From positions 1 through 8,569 of the forward strand of contig CAJWZY010000076.1 of assembly GCA_913050545.1 (NCBI GenBank): DNA of 8,569 nt, read 5' to 3'. The translations under genes were made by a program, and so were the position numbers. The stretch is from an uncultured bacterium. GTDB taxonomy: Bacteria; Planctomycetota; UBA8108. The notes beneath the pieces are model-generated. The model was not told the origin of the DNA and did no database searches. It saw nothing but the letters and a program-made list of their open reading frames with translations. Below, one piece after another: positions 1-6,609 of this stretch. Each line of letters opens with the position of its first letter. Within the stretch, counting starts at the first letter, position 1.

Positions 1-170
1 CCAGCGGCGGCTACGGCTATACCGTCGGCAAATCGATCGCCTACGGCTACGTTCCCGCACAGATGGCCGGTGAGACCGACTTCGAAATCGAGGTCATGGG
101 CGAATCGATCCGCGCGACCCGCCACGCTGGAGCCCTCTACGACAAGGGACGGGAGAGGATCCTGTCCTGA
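1..170 (+). CDS. C-terminal end of a GcvT-domain dehydrogenase (dimethylglycine/sarcosine dehydrogenase-like), 5' partial
   Basis: Only the last 55 codons are present: the frame begins at base 3 and ends with TGA at 168-170. The peptide starts SGGYGYTVGKSIAYGYVP and ends with an LYDKGRERIL stretch. A GxTVGKSIAxxYVP block, followed by a short beta-rich tail with 'G..IRAT' and 'LYD...RIL', is what I know from the GcvT-like C-terminal barrel of FAD-dependent dimethylglycine/sarcosine dehydrogenases. These oxidise N-methyl groups, hand the one-carbon unit to tetrahydrofolate and reduce ETF. Plain GcvT aminomethyltransferase has a related C-terminus, usually with a 'LGKNI' type motif, so it is the main alternative. 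The neighbouring convergent ETF operon favours the dehydrogenase. The FAD domain is outside the window, so the full length and catalytic residues cannot be checked. Confidence 0.7.
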   Translation, partial: SGGYGYTVGKSIAYGYVPAQMAGETDFEIEVMGESIRATRHAGALYDKGRERILS

Positions 171-193
171 ACCGCAGCCCTGTTCAGGACGGG
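161..193. terminator. Bidirectional hairpin between convergent genes, containing both stop codons
   Basis: Arm 161-172 (CCTGTCCTGAAC) pairs with arm 182-193 (GTTCAGGACGGG). This gives 12 base pairs with one T/G wobble around a 9-base loop at 173-181. The TGA of the dehydrogenase (168-170) lies in the left arm and the complement of the oxidoreductase stop (184-186) in the right arm. No T-tract follows on either strand, so it is not a classic intrinsic terminator. It could still stop or stabilise 3' ends of both transcripts. Confidence 0.55.
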
Positions 194-2193
194 GAAGCGG
201 GAAGCCTCTCGGCGACGAGCTCAGCGATGTCCTTCACCTCGACAGGGCTGTCAACCGAATCGCGGGCATCGGTCATCATGGTCATGCAGAAAGGGCACCC
301 CACCGCTACCGTTTCCGGCTCGGTCTCCTGCAGCTGCCTCCAGCGCTCGGAGTTGATCCGCTCGCCGGTGTCTTCCTCCATCCACATGCGCCCACCGCCG
401 GCACCGCAGCAGAAGCCCTCCTTGCCCGACTGTTCGGGCTCCACCACCTCGAGCCCGGCGGAGCGCAAGGCGGAACGCGGCGCCTCCACCACGTCATTCT
501 GGCGCGCCAGGTAGCAGGGGTCGTGGAGGGTTCCCCGAATCGGTGCAACTTCATCGAGCTCAAGGCGGCCGGTGGAGATCAGCTCCTCGATAAACTCTGA
601 ATGGTGAACCACCTCGTAGTCGCCTCCAAGGTCGGGATACTCGTTAGCGATCGCATTGAAACAATGCGGACAGGTGGTCAGGATCCGCTCAAAGCTGGCC
701 GCTGAGAGGGTCTCGATGTTGGTGCCGGCCAGCTCGGTGTAGGTGAACTCATCGCCCATCCTCCGGGCAGGATCCCCGGTGCAGCATTCGCTCTTGCCCA
801 GGATGGCGAAACGAACACCCGCCGCCTTGAGGATCCTTACCATCGCCTCGGTCACCTTCCGGCTGCGCCTGTCGTAGCTTCCCGCGCAGCCGATCCAGAA
901 GAGCACCTCCGGCGAGGGCTCCTCTTCAATGGTCGGCACATCGAGGCCCTCCGACCAGGAGGCTCGCTCCTCCCGCGGCATACCCCAGGGGTTGCCGGCC
1001 GCGCCGACGGACCTCAGGGCGCCCTGGGCACTGCCGCGGATTTCGCCCTCCGCCACAAGATGTCGTCGCAGATCAACAATTGCGCCGAGCTGGTCGATGT
1101 AGACCGGGCATTCCTCCACGCAGGCTCCGCAGCTGGTACAGGCCCAGAGGACATCCGGGCTGATCTCTTCGCCATGCAGAGAGTCAGCGGAGGCCTCCGC
1201 CCCGGCGATATCCAGCACCACCTTCATCGGCGAGAGCGGCTTGCCGGTGGTCGTGGCAGGACAAACCGTCTGGCAGCGCGCGCACTCGGTGCAGGCATCA
1301 AAGCTCAGCAGCTGGCGGCGGGTGAAATCAGCCTTCGTGGCCACCCCGTAACGGCCGGTCTCTTCGACCTCCTCCAGCGACACACCCTCGTACCTGCCCG
1401 CCTTGCGGTCTTCGCGCAGGGCTATATTGAGCGGCGCGAAAAAGATATGGCGCAGCTTGCAATAGGGGATCAGCGCGATAAATGACATCGAAAGAACCAT
1501 GTGAAGCAACCATACGGCCAGGTGGCAGAGCTCGAGGAGCGCTGGCTCGACACCCCGCAGGCACACCGCCAGGCCCCAGCCCACAAAGCTCCAGCGCTCA
1601 TAAGGATGCTCCTCCATCCCGCCTCCCGCCGCAGCGATCCGCAGGCCCTCGGTGACAAATCCGCTGAGGCCAATGACCAGGAACAACCACAACAAGGCTA
1701 TATCGATTCGCCGGTTCAGCGGACGAAAACCACCACCAGCCTTCCGCCGTGCAAGTGCCAGCACCAGCCCGACAAGAAAGAAGATCCCGAAGACCTCCAG
1801 GGCGAAGGAAACACCCAGGTAGAAATTGCCGGTAAAGAAAAGGTGTTCACGGCCCAGCAGCCAGCCGCCGTAGTCCTCCAGCGCAACGATGCAGGTTCCA
1901 ATGAAAAGCACCACGAAACCCCAGAAAACGAGGGCATGGGAAAGGCCCGCGGCTCCTGAACGCCAGATCCTCGCCTGGAGAATGGCATCTCGCCAGAGCC
2001 GCCCCAGGGCTTTTGCCGCAGAGACCGAAACGCCCGATTCGCGACCCTTTCGCCAGGCCCGGACCTTTCGGACAATCCCGAGAACGCAGACCGCCAGGGC
2101 TGCCAGGAAGAGCAGGTACATCAGCGCCCGGGCCCAGGACGGGACATTCCAGAGTATCTCGCGGGTGACAACGGCTGCGATCAAGGGGCTCAA
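184..2193 (-). CDS. Membrane-bound Fe-S/CCG-domain ETF:quinone oxidoreductase (EtfD/EMO/DgcB-like)
   Basis: This probably takes electrons from EtfAB and passes them to membrane quinone. With the start chosen here it has 669 residues. The N-terminal third is a NarI-like membrane domain with about five hydrophobic segments (roughly 22-42, 86-106, 124-148, 164-181, 219-243). Candidate heme-b histidines lie near 86, 224 and 231. Two 4Fe-4S motifs follow, CxxCxxCxxxCP at Cys301/304/307/311 and Cys352/355/358/362. Two CCG domains come next: Cys436, Cys470-471 (ECCTGDP) and Cys508/511, then Cys560, Cys595-596 (FCCGAGGG) and Cys633/636. This architecture is that of mycobacterial EtfD, syntrophic EMO and Pseudomonas DgcB. 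It is the last gene of the etfB-etfA operon, which supports the role. The start is uncertain. The open frame reaches a TTG at 2214, and a GTG lies at 2202, but only the TTG at 2193 has a good GGAG ribosome-binding site, placed 8 bases upstream. The exact electron donor is inferred. Confidence 0.85.
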   Translation of the reverse strand: MSPLIAAVVTREILWNVPSWARALMYLLFLAALAVCVLGIVRKVRAWRKGRESGVSVSAAKALGRLWRDAILQARIWRSGAAGLSHALVFWGFVVLFIGTCIVALEDYGGWLLGREHLFFTGNFYLGVSFALEVFGIFFLVGLVLALARRKAGGGFRPLNRRIDIALLWLFLVIGLSGFVTEGLRIAAAGGGMEEHPYERWSFVGWGLAVCLRGVEPALLELCHLAVWLLHMVLSMSFIALIPYCKLRHIFFAPLNIALREDRKAGRYEGVSLEEVEETGRYGVATKADFTRRQLLSFDACTECARCQTVCPATTTGKPLSPMKVVLDIAGAEASADSLHGEEISPDVLWACTSCGACVEECPVYIDQLGAIVDLRRHLVAEGEIRGSAQGALRSVGAAGNPWGMPREERASWSEGLDVPTIEEEPSPEVLFWIGCAGSYDRRSRKVTEAMVRILKAAGVRFAILGKSECCTGDPARRMGDEFTYTELAGTNIETLSAASFERILTTCPHCFNAIANEYPDLGGDYEVVHHSEFIEELISTGRLELDEVAPIRGTLHDPCYLARQNDVVEAPRSALRSAGLEVVEPEQSGKEGFCCGAGGGRMWMEEDTGERINSERWRQLQETEPETVAVGCPFCMTMMTDARDSVDSPVEVKDIAELVAERLPASPS

Positions 2194-2194
2194 A

Positions 2195-3175
2195 TCAACC
2201 ACTCCGTTTTTCAAGCGCGGCCGTCAATTCCGGAACCGCATCGAAAAGGTCAGCCACCAGGCCGAAGTCGGCCACCTCGAAGATCGGCGCCTCGGGGTCC
2301 TTGTTGATTGCCACGATCGTCCTGGAGTTCCTCATGCCCGCAAGGTGCTGGATCGAGCCCGAGAGGCCAATGGCAATATAAACTTCCGGCGCGACAATTT
2401 TACCCGTCTGCCCGATCTGGAACTCGTTAGCCATCCAGCCCGCATCGACAACCGCCCGGGTTGCACCGAGGGCTGCGTCGAGAACATCCGCGAGCCGCTC
2501 ACACAGGGGAATCCCCTCCTCCGGCCCCCTCGTACCGCGCCCCACCGAAACAATGATATCAGCCTCCTTCAGGTCCGGACGGTCGGAGGTGGCCGCCTCG
2601 ATCCCGACGAAGGCCTTGCCGGGATGGGCGAGCCCGCCCGGCGCGTCAACGGCCTCGATCGGGGCCGCTTCCGATGAGGGCGGCGGCTCGAACTCGCTGG
2701 CCCGGCAGGTCACCAGGACCCTGGGAGCCTCCAGCTCGACCGTGGCCAGGAGATTGCCGACAAAGACTGCCCGGGTAAAGACCGCCCTGTCCGGGTCGAC
2801 ACTCTCCACCTCCAGGACATCGCTCGCCATGGGGGCATCAAGAACAGCCGCCAGCCGGGGGAAATATTCACGCGATGCCGAGTTGGTCGCTGCGCCAACA
2901 CAACGGTAAGAGCGCCCCTCGAGAAAAAACGCCGTGGCGCCTGCGAAGACCTCGGCGGTATAGGTCTCGAGCTCGGCGCCCCCCATGGTAAAGACCTGCC
3001 TGGCACCGAGAGCCGCAGCGGGGCCCGCCTGGGCCTCCGCCCCCGGGCCCAGCAGGAGAAGATCGAGCTGCCCCCCTGCCGCAGAGGCCAGCTCCAGGCC
3101 GAAGCCCACGGCCGAGAGATCGGACTTACCGAGCTCCCCGCTTGCCGCCTGGATTACAATTAGTGTGTCGGTCAT
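2195..3175 (-). CDS. etfA: Electron transfer flavoprotein alpha subunit
   Basis: This is the FAD-binding large subunit of ETF (326 residues, normal length). With EtfB it shuttles electrons from flavin dehydrogenases to the membrane oxidoreductase. Residues 1-190 form the variable N-terminal domain. The C-terminal FAD domain is well conserved: ADIIVSVGRG at 206-214, the SxxTR-type region ending in R240 and AVVDAG, QIGQTGK at 253-259, and the family signature VYIAIGLSGSIQHLAGM at 265-281. INKDPEAPIFEVADFGLV at 290-307 follows. All are typical EtfA features. The gene starts at an ATG (3175-3173) preceded by a purine-rich AGGCAGG element. It is 46 bases downstream of etfB, and its end runs up to the start of the membrane oxidoreductase, so the three genes read as one operon. 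I see nothing abnormal in the sequence. Confidence 0.95.
   Translation of the reverse strand: MTDTLIVIQAASGELGKSDLSAVGFGLELASAAGGQLDLLLLGPGAEAQAGPAAALGARQVFTMGGAELETYTAEVFAGATAFFLEGRSYRCVGAATNSASREYFPRLAAVLDAPMASDVLEVESVDPDRAVFTRAVFVGNLLATVELEAPRVLVTCRASEFEPPPSSEAAPIEAVDAPGGLAHPGKAFVGIEAATSDRPDLKEADIIVSVGRGTRGPEEGIPLCERLADVLDAALGATRAVVDAGWMANEFQIGQTGKIVAPEVYIAIGLSGSIQHLAGMRNSRTIVAINKDPEAPIFEVADFGLVADLFDAVPELTAALEKRSG
2202..2205 (-). promoter_or_regulatory. Ribosome binding site that decides the TTG start of the membrane oxidoreductase
   Basis: Read on the minus strand, GGAG (2205 to 2202) stands 8 bases before TTG at 2193-2191. The site lies inside the last codons of etfA, whose TGA is at 2197-2195, one base before that TTG. 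The upstream candidate starts (TTG 2214, GTG 2202) have no Shine-Dalgarno sequence at a workable distance. The arrangement implies translational coupling to etfA. Confidence 0.55.
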
Positions 3176-3221
3176 CGCCTGCCTGTAAGCCCACGGGCTC
3201 TCACCCGGGGAAAATAAACGG

Positions 3222-3974
3222 TCAAATCAGCTTCTTCTCCACCAGCACCTCGGCCAGCTCATCTACTGAGCCCAGGATCGCCCCGGGCGGTTTCTCCTGG
3301 AGCGCACGAAAACCAGTGACCCGGCTGCGGGTAGCGCCAGGATCACAGAGCTCCTCGATAGCCAGCACCTCAACCGGCTTCTTCTTCGCCTTCATAATGC
3401 CAGGCAGGGACGCGTAGCGCGGCTCGTTGAGGCGCAGGTCCGCTGTGACCAGGGCCGGCAAATCCAGCCGCAGGGTCTCCAGGCCGGCGTCAACCTCGCA
3501 GACCACCGTCACCGAGGCGCCATCTGCGGACAGCTCGATGCTCGATGCCTGGTTCGCCTGTGGCCAGCCCAGCAGGCCGGCCAGCATCGCCGGCACCTGC
3601 CCGCATTCGTCATCAACCGCCAGCTTTCCAGAGAGCACCAGGTCCGGCTCCTCCCGCGCCGCAACAGCCGCGAGGGCCCGGGCAATCTGCAGGCTGTCGA
3701 GAGTGCCGCCGCCATCGATCCGCACCGCGCGGTCTGCACCCATAGCCATGGCGCTGACAAGCTGCTGCTGGCTTTCCTCTCCCCCCACCGTCACCACCAC
3801 GACCTCGGCTTCGCCCAGCGTCTCGCGTATCCGCAGGGCCTCCTCAACCGCCAGCTCATCGAAGGGGTTGACCTCGAACTGTATGTTGTCGAGATCGAGG
3901 GAATCGCCGCCCTCGGCAATCCGGATGCGGGCATCCCGCTGGGGAGTGCGTTTCAAGGTCACCAGTAATTTCAT
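3222..3974 (-). CDS. etfB: Electron transfer flavoprotein beta subunit
   Basis: This is the small ETF subunit (250 residues, normal length), which binds AMP and docks to partner dehydrogenases. It shows VNPFDELAVEEALR (35-48), the VTVGGEES...AMAMGADRAVRI nucleotide-site region (61-86) and DDECGQVPAMLAGLLGWPQ (121-139). The beta-family signature DAGLETLRLDLPALVTADLRLNEPRYASLP (162-191) follows. It runs into the partner-recognition loop around Leu190, then IMKAKKKP, the region that in human ETF contacts acyl-CoA dehydrogenases and is lysine-methylated. That makes a housekeeping, dehydrogenase-linked ETF more likely than an electron-bifurcating type, though this is judged by eye. The ATG at 3974 follows a weak GAGAG ribosome-binding site. 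This is the first gene of the etf operon, with a candidate promoter just upstream. Confidence 0.95.
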   Translation of the reverse strand: MKLLVTLKRTPQRDARIRIAEGGDSLDLDNIQFEVNPFDELAVEEALRIRETLGEAEVVVVTVGGEESQQQLVSAMAMGADRAVRIDGGGTLDSLQIARALAAVAAREEPDLVLSGKLAVDDECGQVPAMLAGLLGWPQANQASSIELSADGASVTVVCEVDAGLETLRLDLPALVTADLRLNEPRYASLPGIMKAKKKPVEVLAIEELCDPGATRSRVTGFRALQEKPPGAILGSVDELAEVLVEKKLI

Positions 3975-4002
3975 TTCAAGCTCTCACCTGTGCAGCTCGA
4001 CC

Positions 4003-4025
4003 AGGGAGAGACCGTCGCTCTCCCT
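4003..4025 (-). promoter_or_regulatory. Perfect 8-bp inverted repeat in the etfB leader
   Basis: AGGGAGAG (4003-4010) and CTCTCCCT (4018-4025) are exact reverse complements around a 7-base loop. The repeat lies between the candidate etfB promoter and the etfB start, beginning where the transcript would start. It could be an operator or an mRNA 5' stem-loop. There is no T-run after it on the minus strand, so it is unlikely to be a terminator for the upstream methyltransferase gene. Confidence 0.45.
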
Positions 4026-4033
4026 CGACACAA

Positions 4034-4063
4034 ATTACAACAAACCGGCCGCTCTTCCCACAA
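4034..4063 (-). promoter_or_regulatory. Candidate sigma-70-type promoter for the etfB-etfA-oxidoreductase operon
   Basis: On the minus strand TTGTGG (complement of 4058-4063) is followed after 18 bases by TGTAAT (complement of 4034-4039), which matches the -10 consensus at five of six positions. A TG one base upstream of the -10 makes it an extended -10. Transcription would start near 4027, leaving a leader of about 50 bases. This is a consensus match by eye, without experimental support. Confidence 0.35.
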
Positions 4064-4104
4064 CGGCAAAGACACTCCTTCCATCCTATCATCTCCTTCT
4101 CCCT

Positions 4105-5313
4105 CTACCCCGGTGGCGGTTTGCAGATGATTGCGACCACCTTCTTCCCCAGCCGCAGGATAAAAACGATGAACCGGCTGTCGCCCCGGCCGCGCAGTTT
4201 TTTCCTCGCCTCCTCAGGATTGACAGCTCCCCCCCTCGTCTTCACCTCGATCAGCCCCGCATCGCGGCTGGCCAGCCAGGCACACACCTTGCGCGGACGC
4301 CAGGGCATGGACTCGACAACCTCGAAGGTCCTGAACCAGGGCCCGGGAGGCGGGGAGGCGCCCGTCAGGATCCCGAGCCCGGCGGCCATCTCCACCAGGC
4401 CGTGGCGGTCACAGGCCCCGGCCAGGAGGCCGGCCCGCTCCAGGGAAGGCGCAGCAACAGCTATCCATGTATCCGGACCAGGCGTCGAAGAGCAGGGCGG
4501 CGCTGCGGGGTGGCCGCTCAGCTGCTCGCCCAGGGGAACCAGGCTTGCCGTATGCCGCCCGGGGTTGAGGGCCAGGCGCCCGCTCCAGAGAACCGCCTGC
4601 ACCAGGCGGCCCGATTCTTCGATAAATTCGAGCTCGCTGTTCTCTGAGAGAGGAAGATCGGCGATCCTGATTCCAGGGCCCAGCTTCACCGCCGAATCCG
4701 GGTTCCGCTCCAGCAGGGACTCGATGAACTCAGGACCCGGCCTGTAATCACGGAAGTTCCAGGCCCGCCGTCCCTGTCCTCCTCCCTTGCGGTCCTCCTC
4801 TCTTCGAGACGGGTCGATGTGAATCACCTCGCCCTCCAGCGCAAGCTCTTCAACGTTCTCACAGCAGACCTGCCCATCGAGACCGGCCTGCTCGAGGTTT
4901 TGCCCGCACATCCACGCCCGCAGGGGATCGACATCGCAGGCCGTGGTGGAGGCAACGGCGGCAAGGGCAAGGGCATCCCCCCCGATCCCGCAGCAGAGGT
5001 CGTGAATACGATCCGGTGCCAGCCGGGAAAACCTGCCGGCCTTATGCTGCGCCACCAGGAGCCCGGTGGCCTGTTCGACACCGGCAACATCTCCCACCAG
5101 CCCGGGTAGAGAGGGAAACTTGGTGGCGGCGCTACGACGGGCGGCAACCAGCTCCAACGCCGCGGTCGCAAGCCCTGCCCCCCATCGCTCACGCAGCCGC
5201 CCGAGCCGGGAAACCTGGCGAAAATCACCCGCTTCGGCCTCTTTCAGCAAATCGGCCGAGGCTGCATCCCGCAGCTGGAGCCAGTGGGTCATTGAATCGT
5301 TCTGGTCATTCAT
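4105..5313 (-). CDS. Class I SAM-dependent methyltransferase with THUMP-like C-terminal domain
   Basis: This is a predicted cytoplasmic 402-residue methyltransferase. Residues 1-100 are a helical N-terminal region. The Rossmann core follows, with SAM motif I at 105-113 (DLCCGIGGD) and an acidic CDVDP stretch at 126-130. The motif-IV-like HIDPSRR is at 165-171, in the place where DPPY-type N-methyltransferases carry their catalytic loop. The last 115 residues (about 285-402), including IEVKTRG near 355-361, resemble the THUMP-like domain found C-terminal to such proteins. The family is therefore a plausible RNA- or protein-modifying methyltransferase, but I know of no firm substrate. The ATG at 5313 has no clear Shine-Dalgarno sequence; a second Met at codon 8 (5292) is possible but has none either. 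It lies 130 bases upstream of etfB on the same strand, without an obvious functional link. Confidence 0.8.
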   Translation of the reverse strand: MNDQNDSMTHWLQLRDAASADLLKEAEAGDFRQVSRLGRLRERWGAGLATAALELVAARRSAATKFPSLPGLVGDVAGVEQATGLLVAQHKAGRFSRLAPDRIHDLCCGIGGDALALAAVASTTACDVDPLRAWMCGQNLEQAGLDGQVCCENVEELALEGEVIHIDPSRREEDRKGGGQGRRAWNFRDYRPGPEFIESLLERNPDSAVKLGPGIRIADLPLSENSELEFIEESGRLVQAVLWSGRLALNPGRHTASLVPLGEQLSGHPAAPPCSSTPGPDTWIAVAAPSLERAGLLAGACDRHGLVEMAAGLGILTGASPPPGPWFRTFEVVESMPWRPRKVCAWLASRDAGLIEVKTRGGAVNPEEARKKLRGRGDSRFIVFILRLGKKVVAIICKPPPG

Positions 5314-5357
5314 GGTGACAGGCTCACAATAGAGGTTGTACGGGCTCCAGAGTCTAC

Positions 5358-5368
5358 TTCTGCCAGAA
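5358..5368. promoter_or_regulatory. Short dyad in the divergent intergenic region
   Basis: TTCTG-C-CAGAA is a perfect 5-bp palindrome with one central base. On the minus strand it sits between a weak TTGATT (complement of 5372-5377) and TAGACT (complement of 5351-5356), which are only 15 bases apart. That pair could be a poor promoter for the methyltransferase gene. An operator role is a guess. Confidence 0.2.
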
Positions 5369-5382
5369 AAAAATCAATCCTT

Positions 5383-5394
5383 CCGGGGTCCCGG
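5383..5394. promoter_or_regulatory. GC-rich palindrome in the divergent intergenic region
   Basis: CCGGG-GT-CCCGG has perfect 5-bp arms and a 2-base centre. It lies about 90 bases before the start of the repeat-protein gene and just upstream of the candidate TATGAT -10 box. In GC-rich DNA such a dyad can arise by chance. Confidence 0.2.
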
Positions 5395-5405
5395 CCACCC
5401 TCTCT

Positions 5406-5413
5406 GCTATGAT
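5406..5413 (+). promoter_or_regulatory. Candidate extended -10 promoter for the secreted repeat protein
   Basis: TGCTATGAT (starting at 5405) contains TATGAT at 5408-5413, one mismatch from TATAAT, preceded by the extended TGn element. No good -35 lies 16-18 bases upstream; TTCCGG at 5381-5386 is 21 bases away. Transcription would begin about 55-60 bases before the ATG at 5478. Confidence 0.3.
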
Positions 5414-5428
5414 CAACCGGGGTGGATC
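5411..5428. promoter_or_regulatory. 18-bp imperfect dyad overlapping the candidate -10, possible operator
   Basis: GATCAACCGGGGTGGATC pairs with its own reverse complement at 7 of 9 positions. It overlaps the end of the TATGAT box and would cover the transcription start, the usual place for a repressor site. Both ends are GATC, so Dam-like methylation could also matter if the host has that enzyme. Confidence 0.3.
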
Positions 5429-5477
5429 TTAAGGCTCTCGGACCGACAAAATAGCGAGTATCCCGCGAGACAGGATC

Positions 5478-6566
5478 ATGCTGGGAGAAAAACGAAAAAT
5501 AACCGCCTGTTGCCTCCTTCTGGGAGCAAGCATCCTGCTCCCGATGCCGGACGCTTCAGCGCAGTCCCAGCCGAAAGTCTCCGCCAGTGATCGGCGCGCC
5601 ATCCGCAATGAGATCACGCCAAAGCTGCGCCTGGCTGTTCGCAGGGGAATGGCCCAGCTCTTAAGCCGGCAAAAGCGAACGAACTCCTTTGCCTCTGAAG
5701 ATTACTCGGTTGCAACCAATGCCCTGATGGGAATGGCCCTGCTGGCCGGCGGCTACAGTGACAAGACCGGCCCGGGAGAATACATCGCCGCCCTGAAGCA
5801 GAACACCTCGACCATCCTGCGCTATCAGAAAAAAAACGGCTATATCGATGATGGCGACAGCAAGATGTACGGCCATGGATTTGCCACCCTCTACCTGGCT
5901 CAACTCTACGGAATGAGCGCCAGCCCGGACACGGTCATCCGCAAGGCCCTCGAGAGAGCCATCCGGCTCATTGAGCGCGCCCAGGGCAAGGAAGGCGGCT
6001 GGGACTACCTGCCGGCGGGCAGCGGTGTGCTGACCAGCAAGAACGCCAACGGAGACACCTCGATAACCGTCTGCCAGACCCTGGCCCTGCGGGCTGCGCG
6101 CAACCTCGGGATCGCCGTTGATGGAGCAGTCATCGACAATGCCAGGAGGTATATCCAGAGAGCCCAGCTCGGCGATGGAGGTTTTGCCTACAGGGTCGGC
6201 CGGGGATCCATCAAGGATTACAGTGAATTTCCGCGCTCATCCGCAGGCGTCTGTATCCTCTACAGTCTCGGGGACTACACCAGCGTCAAGATGCGCCAGG
6301 GCATCCTCTATCTCGAGAAGAACTATCGTGAGCTCAACAACTTTCCCCACTATGCCCACTACTATTGCGCCCAGGCCCTCTTCCAGGTCGGTGGCCGGTC
6401 CTGGAGAGAATACTTCAACTGGGTCAGTGGGCAGCTGCTGAAATACCAGCTGAAGGATGGCTCCTGGAAGGCGGGGCGGATGGAGAGAAGCTCTTCGGTG
6501 CGCACCGCCATGGCCCTCATCGTTCTCCAGCTCCCCTACCGCTTCCTGCCGATCCACGAACGCTGA
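5478..6566 (+). CDS. Secreted prenyltransferase/squalene-oxidase repeat protein (alpha/alpha toroid)
   Basis: This 362-residue protein has an N-terminal signal peptide: basic residues 4-7, a hydrophobic stretch about 9-22, and a likely cleavage after ASA at 28. Cys11-12 do not follow a hydrophobic stretch, so a lipoprotein is unlikely. The mature part shows repeated Q..(D/E/N)G(G/S)(F/W/Y) signatures of the squalene-cyclase/protein-prenyltransferase beta fold: Q117-NGY, Q169-EGGW, Q230-DGGF and Q324-DGSW. Alternating helices build an alpha/alpha barrel. The DxDD acid motif of squalene-hopene cyclases is not seen. The nearest equivalent is NGDTSITVCQ at 191-200, and an aromatic HYAHYYCAQALFQVGG block stands at 291-306. 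Similar secreted proteins recur in planctomycete-type genomes without assigned activity. The first in-frame start after an upstream stop is this ATG, with GAGA 7 bases before it. Substrate unknown; triterpene cyclisation is not supported. Confidence 0.75.
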   Translation: MLGEKRKITACCLLLGASILLPMPDASAQSQPKVSASDRRAIRNEITPKLRLAVRRGMAQLLSRQKRTNSFASEDYSVATNALMGMALLAGGYSDKTGPGEYIAALKQNTSTILRYQKKNGYIDDGDSKMYGHGFATLYLAQLYGMSASPDTVIRKALERAIRLIERAQGKEGGWDYLPAGSGVLTSKNANGDTSITVCQTLALRAARNLGIAVDGAVIDNARRYIQRAQLGDGGFAYRVGRGSIKDYSEFPRSSAGVCILYSLGDYTSVKMRQGILYLEKNYRELNNFPHYAHYYCAQALFQVGGRSWREYFNWVSGQLLKYQLKDGSWKAGRMERSSSVRTAMALIVLQLPYRFLPIHER

Positions 6567-6609
6567 GAGCCTCCTGCGATGGCATGGCCTTGCAGCAAAA
6601 CAGCGGGCC

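Noticed and set aside
1889..2677. A 262-codon plus-strand open frame antisense to etfA and the oxidoreductase
   Set aside because: It mirrors codons of conserved genes, and I see no domain or ribosome-binding site.
3187..3200. AGCCC/GGGCT inverted repeat between etfB and etfA as an attenuator
   Set aside because: A workable loop leaves only four base pairs and there is no T-tract; chance is likely.
3427..4647. A 406-codon plus-strand open frame spanning the etfB start and the methyltransferase end
   Set aside because: It lies antisense to two well-supported genes, and its product is low-complexity (Ser/Arg/Pro-rich) with no recognisable domain. Long antisense frames are expected in GC-rich coding DNA.
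5478..5513. Lipoprotein signal at ITAC (residues 8-11) of the repeat protein
   Set aside because: No hydrophobic stretch precedes the cysteine; the later ASA cleavage site fits a normal secretion signal.
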